This document shows, in pieces, positions 46,944 to 54,850 of a stretch of 64,000 nucleotides of DNA. The position numbers and the translations under genes were made by a program. Numbering within the stretch: position 1 is the first letter of the stretch; the number at the start of each line of letters is the position of its first letter. The DNA lies in NCBI RefSeq assembly GCF_027789125.1, contig NZ_JAQFVF010000043.1, positions 18,776 through 82,775 on the forward strand. The letters are read 5' to 3'. This stretch comes from Paenibacillus aestuarii. GTDB taxonomy: Bacteria; Bacillota; Bacilli; Paenibacillales; NBRC-103111. A model generated the notes under the pieces. It was given only the letters and a program-made list of their open reading frames with translations. It ran no database searches and was not told the DNA's origin.

Positions 46944-46969
46944 TATAATATTTTTTGTAAGTGCTTACA
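46944..46969 (+). promoter_or_regulatory. uidA -10 element and CcpA cre-like site
   Basis: TATAAT at 46944-46949 is followed by TGTAAGTGCTTACA at 46956-46969. The latter differs from a symmetric cre (TGTAAGCGCTTACA) at one central base and would cover the transcription start, the classical repression position. Glucose repression of uidA is therefore predicted. Confidence 0.65.
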
Positions 46970-46998
46970 AGACAAAGGGGCCAAAAGGAGACGGAGCT

Positions 46999-48795
46999 AT
47001 GCTATATCCAATTGTAACGGAACATCGCAATGTGATTGACTTGAGTGGAATTTGGAATTTTAAATTGGATCCGGGAAACGGATTCCAGGAACAGTGGTTT
47101 GCCGCCGAACTTCAAGACACGCTGAACATGTCCGTACCATCATCTTATAACGACCTGGGTGTGACCCGGGATATTCGCGACCATGTCGGATGGGTATGGT
47201 ATGAAAGAAGCTTTATGGTTCCGCGCCTGCTGTTGCAAGAACGGGTCGTGATACGCTTCGGCTCAGCGACGCATACGGCTAAGGTTTATGTAAACGGGCA
47301 GCCTGTGATGGAGCATAAAGGCGGTTTTACGCCTTTTGAAGCGGAGATCAACGCATTTCTAAAGCCCGGGGCGAACCGCTTAACGGTTGCGGTCAATAAT
47401 ATTGTGGATCATACGACATTGCCTGTAGGCAACTATGTGGAAAAAGAAGTGCCGGGTCTTGGCCAAGTGGTGCGAAATTCGCCTAATTTCGATTTCTTTA
47501 ACTATGCAGGGATTCACCGGCCGGTGAAAATCTATACGACGCCACACGCGCATGTGAATGATGTGACGATTGTTACTGACCTGAACGGAACGACGGGGAC
47601 GGTTCGTTATGAAGTCGTTGCTCTCGGCGGCGATCAACTGCAGGTGCAGGTTATAGATCAATCCGGAGCGGTGATCGGCCAGCAAATAGGTTCAAGCGGT
47701 GTAATCACGCTCGAGAACGTGAACGTGTGGGAACCGCTTAACGCTTATTTGTATACGCTCCGGATCGAACTGACGCAAGGCGGCGAAGTTGTCGACAGCT
47801 ATGAGCAGCCTTTTGGCGTTAGAACGGTTGAAGTGAAAGACGGTCAATTCCTTATTAACGGAAAGCCGTTCTATTTCAAAGGCTTCGGGAAGCACGAGGA
47901 TACACCGATTCACGGAAGAGGCATCAACGAAGCGGCGAATATTATGGATTTTCGCCTCATGAAATGGATAGGCGCCAATTCGTTCCGGACCGCGCATTAT
48001 CCGTATTCCGAGGAAATCATGCGTCTCGCTGATAAAGAAGGCTTCGTCATTATCGATGAAACGCCAGCGGTCGGCTTGCATTTGAACTTTATGGGCATGT
48101 TCTCTGGCGGTGCGAAACGTAATACCTGGGAAGAGTTGGAAACTGCTTCGCACCATCAGGATATGATCCGCGAGCTAATTGCCCGCGACAAAAACCATCC
48201 GAGCGTCGTCATGTGGTCGATTGCCAATGAACCGGCATCCGAAGAAGATGGGGCGCATGCGTATTTTGAGCCCTTGGTCCGCTTGGCCAAGGAGATCGAT
48301 CCGCAGAACAGACCGGTTACAATCGTGACACACCTGATGTCCACACCGGAAACGTGCAAAGTGGCGGAGCTGGTCGATGTGCTGGCGCTTAACCGCTATT
48401 ACGGCTGGTATGTGGACGGCGGGGATTTGGAAGTGGCCAAGGTGAAGCTCCGCGCTGAGTTCGAAGGCTGGAACAAGCGCTGCCCAGGCAAACCGATCAT
48501 CATGACCGAATATGGCGCGGATACGGTCGCCGGGTTGCATGATGTGGATCCTGTCATGTTTACGGAGGAGTATCAGACAGCTTACCTCCAAGCGAACCAT
48601 GAGGTTTTCGATGCCTACAAGCAGTTTGTCGGGGAGCATGTATGGAATTTTGCCGATTTTAACACGAGTCAAGGCATCATTCGTGTGCAAGGCAACAAGA
48701 AGGGGGTCTTTACGCGCGACCGCAAACCGAAGGCAGCCGCACATGAATTGCGCAAACGCTGGTCGGCGATTCCGGACTTTGGTTACAAAGGATAG
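46999..48795 (+). CDS. uidA: Beta-glucuronidase (GH2)
   Basis: A 598-residue intracellular glycosidase that releases glucuronate from beta-glucuronides. Sugar-binding domain (about 10-180), immunoglobulin-like domain and barrel (from about 275) are in order. The acid/base Glu is in [10 protein letters not shown] and the nucleophile in [11 protein letters not shown]. The NxK motif of true glucuronidases shows as [14 protein letters not shown] near the end. No signal peptide is present. The frame runs back to 46858, but ATG 46999, eight bases after AAAGGAG, gives the standard N-terminus. It is in an operon with a GPH symporter. Confidence 0.95.
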   Translation: MLYPIVTEHRNVIDLSGIWNFKLDPGNGFQEQWFAAELQDTLNMSVPSSYNDLGVTRDIRDHVGWVWYERSFMVPRLLLQERVVIRFGSATHTAKVYVNGQPVMEHKGGFTPFEAEINAFLKPGANRLTVAVNNIVDHTTLPVGNYVEKEVPGLGQVVRNSPNFDFFNYAGIHRPVKIYTTPHAHVNDVTIVTDLNGTTGTVRYEVVALGGDQLQVQVIDQSGAVIGQQIGSSGVITLENVNVWEPLNAYLYTLRIELTQGGEVVDSYEQPFGVRTVEVKDGQFLINGKPFYFKGFGKHEDTPIHGRGINEAANIMDFRLMKWIGANSFRTAHYPYSEEIMRLADKEGFVIIDETPAVGLHLNFMGMFSGGAKRNTWEELETASHHQDMIRELIARDKNHPSVVMWSIANEPASEEDGAHAYFEPLVRLAKEIDPQNRPVTIVTHLMSTPETCKVAELVDVLALNRYYGWYVDGGDLEVAKVKLRAEFEGWNKRCPGKPIIMTEYGADTVAGLHDVDPVMFTEEYQTAYLQANHEVFDAYKQFVGEHVWNFADFNTSQGIIRVQGNKKGVFTRDRKPKAAAHELRKRWSAIPDFGYKG

Positions 48796-48843
48796 GAGAG
48801 GGCGGCCCCAAGTATCAACCTAAAGTCATTGGAGGGGTAGACA

Positions 48844-50256
48844 ATGAGTCAAACGGCGATCCGGCCAGGCGCGGGGGAAGGACAGTTGGCGGAGCGAGCG
48901 GTGCGCGCTTTTGGATTCAGAGATAAGCTTGGCTATTTGTTCGGCGATTTCGGCAACGATTTCTTCTTTATTCTCGTCAGTTCATTTTTGATGGTGTATT
49001 ACACCGATATTTTCCACATTAGCGCCGCCGCGGTAGGCATTATGTTTTTGATTGCCAGATTGTGGGATGCGGTTGCAGATGTGTTATGGGGACGCTTCAT
49101 CGATACGCGGCAGTCCGGCAAGCAGGGAAAGTTCAAACCATGGATCTTCCGCATGTCATTTCCTCTTGTACTGTCTGGCGTGTTGATGTTCGTCCACATT
49201 CCCGGCATGTCGGGCGGGTTTTATTTGGCCTATGCGTTTATCACCTATTTGATCTGGGGGACCTTGTACAGCACGGTCAATATTCCGTACGGCTCGATGG
49301 CATCTGTGATGACAAGTGATCCCGTGGAACGTACAACTTTATCGACGTACCGAACGATGGGCGCGATGCTGGCTGGATTAGTCATCAATGTCACCGGCCC
49401 TTTGCTGCTATTTGTGGATAATAAAGCTGATGCAGGGCGCTTTTTATTGGGAGCCATCGTGTTTGGCGTGCTAGCGATCAGCTGCTATATGGCTTGTTGT
49501 CAGTTGGCTCAGGAGCGGATTACCCTTAACGGGAACGTTGCTAAGAAAGTGAACCTGGCTAAAACTTTTGCAGGCTTATCGAAAAATAAACCGTTGATAT
49601 GGATTCTCATTGTTTCCCTGACATTCATGGTTTGCTTTATGCTGATCGGCGCTGTCAATGTGTATTTGTTTAAAGACTATTTTGGCAATGCCAAGGCGCT
49701 GAGCTTGCTTGGGCTGATTCAAACGGCGACTGTATTTATCGCCATCCCGATGGTTAAGCCGTTAGTCGCGAGATTCGGCAAAAAGGAAGTAGCTTCCGCC
49801 GGGCTGCTGCTGGCCAGCCTTGTCTATGCCAGTCTTTATTTCTTGCCTGGTTTATCCGCGATGTCGTTCATGGGCGTGCTCTCCGTTGCCATGTTTGGCT
49901 ACGCTTTCTTCAATCTGGTCATTTGGGCTTTTGTCACAGACGTTATAGACTACCATGAATATGTAACTGGCCTTCGCGAGGATGGAACCGTTTACTCCAT
50001 CTATTCCTTTGCCCGGAAGGTCGGTCAGGCGCTGGCAGGCGGTCTAGGCGGCATTGCCATAGCTGCTGTCGGTTATGATGCGGCGAAAAAGGTGCAAACC
50101 CATGAAGCCCTCACTGGCATTCACACGTTGGCGACCTTAATCCCGGCGATTGTATTACTGGTCATATTTTTGATCCTCACCTTCCTTTACCCCTTGAACA
50201 AACAACGTACGATCCAGTTGGTCAGCGATTTAACGGAATTAAGAAGCAAGTCCTAA
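48844..50256 (+). CDS. GPH-family (glycoside-pentoside-hexuronide) cation symporter
   Basis: A 470-residue transporter with about 12 membrane segments. LGYLFGDFGNDFFFILVSSF split at the start and the loop WGRFIDTRQSGKQGKFKPW are typical of the UidB/MelB group. The conserved DVIDYHEYVTGLREDGTVYS segment lies near 355. Its place 48 bp after uidA argues for glucuronide uptake with H+ or Na+. RBS GGAGGGG. Confidence 0.92.
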   Translation: MSQTAIRPGAGEGQLAERAVRAFGFRDKLGYLFGDFGNDFFFILVSSFLMVYYTDIFHISAAAVGIMFLIARLWDAVADVLWGRFIDTRQSGKQGKFKPWIFRMSFPLVLSGVLMFVHIPGMSGGFYLAYAFITYLIWGTLYSTVNIPYGSMASVMTSDPVERTTLSTYRTMGAMLAGLVINVTGPLLLFVDNKADAGRFLLGAIVFGVLAISCYMACCQLAQERITLNGNVAKKVNLAKTFAGLSKNKPLIWILIVSLTFMVCFMLIGAVNVYLFKDYFGNAKALSLLGLIQTATVFIAIPMVKPLVARFGKKEVASAGLLLASLVYASLYFLPGLSAMSFMGVLSVAMFGYAFFNLVIWAFVTDVIDYHEYVTGLREDGTVYSIYSFARKVGQALAGGLGGIAIAAVGYDAAKKVQTHEALTGIHTLATLIPAIVLLVIFLILTFLYPLNKQRTIQLVSDLTELRSKS

Positions 50257-50300
50257 ACAAAACGCCTCCCCCGAATTCATCGGAGGGAGGCGTCTTGTTT
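50256..50300. terminator. Bidirectional terminator between the symporter and DHA2 genes
   Basis: AAACAAAACGCCTCCC and GGGAGGCGTCTTGTTT flank a CCGA/TCGG inner stem. It serves convergent genes; the T-run is better on the minus strand. Confidence 0.8.
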
Positions 50301-50323
50301 GACGGGGATGTTGGCGTTGTCGT

Positions 50324-51910
50324 TTAGCCTCTGTTCAGCTGAGGATCGCCTTTGTCTTGGTCCGGGCTGCCTTTCGGATGGTGTGGTCCGTTAGCGCCGG
50401 GCGCACCCTGCGTTCTTTCCAGCCGGGCGCGGCCAAGGAGGAAGACAAAAAAGAGCGCCAGTACCGGCAGGGCGACAGACCACTGGAAAATGAACAAGAT
50501 CGAATCCGCCAGCTTGCCGAGCAGTTGGCTGATCACTTCTTTGGACAAGTGCATTTGCTCTTGAATAACAGGATCGAGCAGCGCTTGACCGCCTTTGATT
50601 TTTTCGGCTAATTGCGGCGAAAGATTCGGAATTTCTGTCAATCCATGCTGAAAAGCATGCTTCTGCAGCGCTCCGAACACGGTCACACCGAGTGCGGAAC
50701 CGATCGTGCGGAAGAAGGTAATCAGCGAGGAGGATGTACCTTTATATTGCGGCGGAACCGCGTTGAGCGTCGCCATGTTGAGCAAGGAGAAAGAAACACC
50801 CATGCCTAGCCCAACGATGACCATAAAGATCGTAATGAGCCATTCTTTTGTCTGCACATCCATTGCAAATCCTAGCAACGCTGTGCCGGCAATGAGGAAT
50901 AGCGCGGATACCGTCATCGTATCCCGGTAACGGAATTTGGCGGCAACACGTCCGCCGATCTGCGAGCTGACGACGACGCCAAGCATCATCGGCGTCAATA
51001 CCGAGCTCGTCTGAGTCGCTGTGCGATGGAAGACGCCTTGAATGAACAGCGGAATGTATGTTGCGCTAGCCATCATAATGCCGCCGTACAGCAAGCTGAT
51101 GCCCATACTCCCGGTGAATACACGGCCACGGAATAAGCTAAGCGGTACGATCGGATCTTTCGCCGAACGTTCAGCCCAAATGAACAAGATAAACAGGACG
51201 ACAGCGGCGATGAACAAGGAGATGGTTTTTAGTGAATTCCACGCCCAACCATCCGTGCCGCCGAGCTCCAGCCCGAACATGAGGCAGAGAATAGCCGCAG
51301 TCAGCAGAATGGCGCCAAGCCAATCAATCACTTGCTTCCGTTTGTTCGGTGTTTCGCGGTAAGCTTGCACAATGAACAAGAACGACAAAATCCCGAGCGG
51401 TACATTAATGAAGAAAATCCAGCGCCAGCTGAAATTGTCCGTAATCGCTCCGCCTAGAATCGGGCCGAATACACTGGAGAGACCGAATACGGCGCCGAAC
51501 AGCCCCATCATTTTGCCACGCTTCTCGATCGGGAATAAGTCGAAAATAATCGTAAAGACGATCGGCATCAACGCGCCGCCACCAATCCCTTGAATGGCGC
51601 GGTAAATAATGAGCTGATCCATGTTTTGCGCGGTGCCGCACAGAATCGAGCCGATCATGAACAGCGCGAGACCTGAGAGGAAAAACCGCTTACGGCCGTA
51701 CATATCGGACAGTTTGCCGAAAATCGGCGTAGCGACCACCATCGCAATCATATAGGCGGAATACACCCAAATGAAGTTTTCAAGACCTCCAAGCTTCTTG
51801 ATTATGGTTGTCATTGCCGTAGATACAATCGTCTGATCGAGTGCTGACATGAATAACCCTAATAACAATCCGGCTACTGCCAGATTAATATTGCTTTTCT
51901 TTTTATCCAC
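50324..51910 (-). CDS. MFS multidrug efflux transporter, DHA2 (14-helix, EmrB/QacA) family
   Basis: A 528-residue proton-driven exporter. Motif D1 appears at LFMSALDQTIVSTAMTTI, motif A at GKLSDMYGRKRFFLSG, and motif C at GPILGGAITDNFSWRWIF; about 14 membrane segments are predicted. An extracytoplasmic loop with LTEIPNLSPQLAEKIKGG precedes the last helix. The tail is Pro/Gly/Asp-rich and cytosolic. The ATG is preceded by GGAAGTGG. An imperfect palindrome with the CTCAAATTTGAAT core lies ~37 bases upstream, a possible MarR/TetR operator. Confidence 0.94.
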   Translation of the reverse strand: MDKKKSNINLAVAGLLLGLFMSALDQTIVSTAMTTIIKKLGGLENFIWVYSAYMIAMVVATPIFGKLSDMYGRKRFFLSGLALFMIGSILCGTAQNMDQLIIYRAIQGIGGGALMPIVFTIIFDLFPIEKRGKMMGLFGAVFGLSSVFGPILGGAITDNFSWRWIFFINVPLGILSFLFIVQAYRETPNKRKQVIDWLGAILLTAAILCLMFGLELGGTDGWAWNSLKTISLFIAAVVLFILFIWAERSAKDPIVPLSLFRGRVFTGSMGISLLYGGIMMASATYIPLFIQGVFHRTATQTSSVLTPMMLGVVVSSQIGGRVAAKFRYRDTMTVSALFLIAGTALLGFAMDVQTKEWLITIFMVIVGLGMGVSFSLLNMATLNAVPPQYKGTSSSLITFFRTIGSALGVTVFGALQKHAFQHGLTEIPNLSPQLAEKIKGGQALLDPVIQEQMHLSKEVISQLLGKLADSILFIFQWSVALPVLALFFVFLLGRARLERTQGAPGANGPHHPKGSPDQDKGDPQLNRG

Positions 51911-51943
51911 TTGCCACTTCCTTCCAACCCCTCGCAGGATTAA

Positions 51944-51961
51944 ATACTCAAATTTGAATAT
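51944..51961. promoter_or_regulatory. Palindromic operator candidate upstream of the DHA2 efflux gene
   Basis: ATACTCAAATTTGAATAT is symmetric except for one base pair. It lies 34-51 bp before the start codon, where a repressor could cover the promoter. Confidence 0.45.
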
Positions 51962-52024
51962 ATCACGTTACGATTATACCTGATTATTATGATCTTGCAA
52001 CAGCTATTTTTGACGCAAAAAACG

Positions 52025-52064
52025 AAAAAAAGCACATAGCGGAAGGATCTCTTCCGTTATGTGC
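52025..52064 (-). terminator. Terminator of the C-N hydrolase gene at 52101
   Basis: GCACATAGCGGAAG and CTTCCGTTATGTGC form a 14-bp stem (one G-U). On the minus strand TTTTTTT follows. Confidence 0.92.
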
Positions 52065-52100
52065 TAGGTAAAGTTTGGCATCTTGGGGGGGGGGAACGGC

Positions 52101-52856
52101 TTACAGGAGATGCGGCTGAAAACGGCTAGCCAACAATTGGGTCGCCTGAGTCGGGTCGATCGCATAGACGAGCAGCTCTTCAGCGCCGGATCCTGCGCTG
52201 CACAACCGTTCTCCCGCTGGCGAAATGAGCGAGGAGGTCACTTGTTGGCCATCAAGCGCATAATTGACGCTGGCAAAATAAATATTGTTTTCCGCGCTCC
52301 TGCACACCATCGCCCCGTTATAGAATTCCGGATTGCCCACAGTCCCCGTGAATTGCGGGTGAAACACAATCTGCGCGCCTCTTGCGGCAGCCCAGCGCAC
52401 CGTTTCCGGGTATCGCCAGCCTTCATGGCAGATGACGATGCCGAACGTAAGGCCATCGATTTCAAACAACTGGCGACCTGTTCCTGGAACATAGCCGAAT
52501 TGATCTTCATCGGGATCGATTTGATTTTTTATTTGATAGCCGAGCACTTCTCCGGTATTTGAAATGACAAAAGCTACGAGGTGCAGCCCCGTTTCATCGT
52601 CCCATTCCATAGGCAAAATAACGGCAATCCCAGCCTCACGGGCAGCTGCCTGAATGTCATCCAGCGCGGAGGCCTGTACAGCGTGGTCATACGGTTCAAC
52701 CGCAAACCCAACGCCTCTTAACCCCGGAATGATCGATTCCGGAAAACAGATGAGCGCACAGTGGCGGTCAGCCGCCTGACGAATCATTCGTTTTACGATT
52801 GCGACGCCTTCCGCAGCCGAGCGCGGGAATGGAGTCTGTGCCAGTCCGATTTGCAT
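52101..52856 (-). CDS. Carbon-nitrogen hydrolase (nitrilase superfamily amidase)
   Basis: A 251-residue amidase. The triad is Glu in CFPESIIPGL (about 40), Lys in GYQIKNQIDP (about 110) and Cys in VICHEGWRYPE (about 145). It belongs to a different branch from mtnU; substrate unknown. It sits head-to-head with speD, so an N-carbamoylputrescine-type role can be imagined but is not shown. The frame opens at 52949, but ATG 52856 lies 5-6 bases after AAAGGAGAG. A run of ten G lies just past its stop. Confidence 0.85.
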   Translation of the reverse strand: MQIGLAQTPFPRSAAEGVAIVKRMIRQAADRHCALICFPESIIPGLRGVGFAVEPYDHAVQASALDDIQAAAREAGIAVILPMEWDDETGLHLVAFVISNTGEVLGYQIKNQIDPDEDQFGYVPGTGRQLFEIDGLTFGIVICHEGWRYPETVRWAAARGAQIVFHPQFTGTVGNPEFYNGAMVCRSAENNIYFASVNYALDGQQVTSSLISPAGERLCSAGSGAEELLVYAIDPTQATQLLASRFQPHLL

Positions 52857-53006
52857 GCGAATCTCTCCTTTGTCTGTCAAGCTTTGGCTACATTTTAACA
52901 TAATTACCTGCCTATGAGGTGAAGAATAAAACCAGTGCTTGCTTCGCATGCTAAATCTTAGTAAAATCAGCGCCTAATGCGTGCGTGAATCAAGGGGGGA
53001 GCCTTT

Positions 53007-53819
53007 TTGAAATTATCATCGGAACAGCATATCACACTTCATGGCTTTAACAATTTGACTAAATCGCTCAGCTTTAACATGTACGACATTTGCTTTACCA
53101 AAACCAAAGTAGAGCGTGAAGCTTACATCGCTTATATAGACAAGCAGTACAATGCGGATCGCTTGACCGCGATCCTGAATACGGTGGCCGACATTATCGG
53201 CGCACATGTGCTGAACATCTCCAAGCAAGATTATGAACCGCAAGGGTCCAGCGTAACGATGCTGGTATCGGAAGGGCCGATCGAACAAGCGCCAAGCGAA
53301 TCGTTCGAGGAGTCGCCGGGTCCTTTGCCGAATGCAGTGGTGGCCCATCTGAACACAAGTCATATTACCGTGCACACGTATCCTGAGTATCACCCTGATG
53401 AAGGGATTAGCACGTTCAGAGCTGACATTGATGTGTCCACCTGTGGGGAAATCTCTCCACTGAAAGCTTTAAACTATTTGATCCGCTCCTTTGACACCGA
53501 TATTATGACGATGGATTACAGGGTTCGCGGATTCACGCGCGATATTACAGGGCACAAGCTTTTTATCGATCATGAAATCAGCTCCATTCAAAACTACATT
53601 CCGAACGAGATCAAGGATATGTACCATATGATTGATGTGAACGTTTATCAGGAAAATATTTTTCACACCAAATGCAAACTTCGCGAGTTCGATCTGAATA
53701 ACTATTTGTTTGGCTACACGAAAGACACACTCAGCAAGGAAGAGCAGCAGGACATTGAAAAGAGCGTCAAGTGGGAGATGGATGAAATCTTTTATGGAAA
53801 AAATATGGTTTTTGCTTGA
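53007..53819 (+). CDS. speD: S-adenosylmethionine decarboxylase (SpeD, enterobacterial-like)
   Basis: A 270-residue pyruvoyl enzyme that makes the aminopropyl donor for spermidine. It closely follows the E. coli type (264 residues) rather than the ~130-residue Bacillus type: [19 protein letters not shown] near the start, [18 protein letters not shown], and the self-cleavage site [13 protein letters not shown] with the Ser that becomes pyruvate. [17 protein letters not shown] and [13 protein letters not shown] follow. TTG 53007 is about 6 bases after GGGGGGAG. No speE is in the window. Its stop overlaps the next gene by 4 bp. Confidence 0.95.
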   Translation: MKLSSEQHITLHGFNNLTKSLSFNMYDICFTKTKVEREAYIAYIDKQYNADRLTAILNTVADIIGAHVLNISKQDYEPQGSSVTMLVSEGPIEQAPSESFEESPGPLPNAVVAHLNTSHITVHTYPEYHPDEGISTFRADIDVSTCGEISPLKALNYLIRSFDTDIMTMDYRVRGFTRDITGHKLFIDHEISSIQNYIPNEIKDMYHMIDVNVYQENIFHTKCKLREFDLNNYLFGYTKDTLSKEEQQDIEKSVKWEMDEIFYGKNMVFA

Positions 53820-54511
53820 ACACTGACATTCTTGCTACAATTACAAAATCCATTGGAAGAAAATCCCTGTATCATTTTGCTAGAAGCGGGAATTTGGAAG
53901 CGATGGCTCATTTTGATGCCTTCATGTCCAGTTATGCGTTGGATCCGCTGGATTCGCGCAGGCGCAGGACAACAGCGAAGCAAGTGGTGTATCAAGGTTT
54001 CACTGTCACCTTGAACGCCCATTTGCGCATTCCGGACAGTATGATCGATCCTTCCACAACACAGGAGCAGTTTCGCGAGGCGTTGAATCGGCATGTGTTT
54101 CTTTGGCCGACGAAGAAGGATTGCCAGAAGATGCTGGACACTTATTCGAGAAGGGAACCGGATGGGACGTTTGCGGTATTCGAATTGGATGCCTATTCGT
54201 TATTGGCGAGCCATTATGACCGTGTGAAGTTGGCCAAATATGACTCCGGGAGCGCGCCGAGGTTTCCGAAGCATTGTTCATATAGGAAAAGTCCTGACTT
54301 GTTTTTGCCCATAGACCACTTCATGCAAGTGAGCAGCAGCATCGTCCCCGTCAAAGCCTCTGAGATCAAAGAGGTGCTCGTTGAGCATCGCATCGACCAT
54401 GTGTCGGCACATTTACGGGCGATCTATGTGGATGAGGCGATGGCGGTGCCTGCCAGATGGCGGCAGATTGTCAAGCCGCTTGATGACTTGCGCCGCAAGG
54501 AAGAGGGATGA
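53816..54511 (+). CDS. DUF7002-like protein overlapping speD
   Basis: A 231-residue soluble protein. [14 protein letters not shown] near residue 17, then [20 protein letters not shown] near 90, a central [12 protein letters not shown] and PIDHFMQ match the pattern I remember for DUF7002, whose function is unknown. The YHF...NL opening is also reminiscent of ADP-ribosyltransferase-like folds, but no catalytic set can be assigned. TTG 53816 overlaps the speD stop (TTGA) and lacks its own clear ribosome binding site, suggesting coupled translation. A later start would remove the conserved beginning. Confidence 0.7.
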   Translation: MNTDILATITKSIGRKSLYHFARSGNLEAMAHFDAFMSSYALDPLDSRRRRTTAKQVVYQGFTVTLNAHLRIPDSMIDPSTTQEQFREALNRHVFLWPTKKDCQKMLDTYSRREPDGTFAVFELDAYSLLASHYDRVKLAKYDSGSAPRFPKHCSYRKSPDLFLPIDHFMQVSSSIVPVKASEIKEVLVEHRIDHVSAHLRAIYVDEAMAVPARWRQIVKPLDDLRRKEEG

Positions 54512-54546
54512 ACCCGATTCGCTGCCAATATGCGGCTTGGCGGGCG

Positions 54547-54577
54547 CTCTAAAGCGGATCATCCGTTTTAGAGCGTT
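54547..54577. repeat. Inverted repeat CGCTCTAAAGCGGAT / ATCCGTTTTAGAGCG
   Basis: A 15-bp arm with one mismatch-type (G-T) pair and a one-base centre; no T-tract follows. It may also serve as the end of the DUF7002-like gene. Confidence 0.6.
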
Positions 54578-54611
54578 CTACGCGCAGCCCCGCGCGTCCC
54601 CGCGTTCCCGT

Positions 54612-54634
54612 CCAAAGCGGCTATTCCGCTTTAG
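54612..54634. repeat. Second inverted repeat AAAGCGG / CCGCTTT
   Basis: CCAAAGCGG-CTATT-CCGCTTTAGG shares its CTAAAGCGG core with the hairpin 60 bp upstream. The two look like copies of one small dispersed element. Confidence 0.5.
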
Positions 54635-54850
54635 GGCCATTCCCCTTTTTACACACACGAATCCAAGCCCGCAACTCCCATCGCCCCTAAGAGTATACGC
54701 TTCCACACAAAACGATTCGACCCCAGTTGCCAAAAGGACTACCGTCTTTACGATTTTCACATTGCATGCCAAAAACGATGATGAGAATCTTCCACGATTT
54801 ATGTTAATCTCAATATATAGAAGAATTAGCTGCGAGATTAGGAGTATGGC

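Larger units (their letters stand above)
54512..54850. other. 340-bp intergenic region with two related inverted repeats
   Basis: It contains the hairpins at 54547-54577 and 54612-54634 and AT-rich DNA before the kinase-like gene. No coding frame is convincing. Confidence 0.5.
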
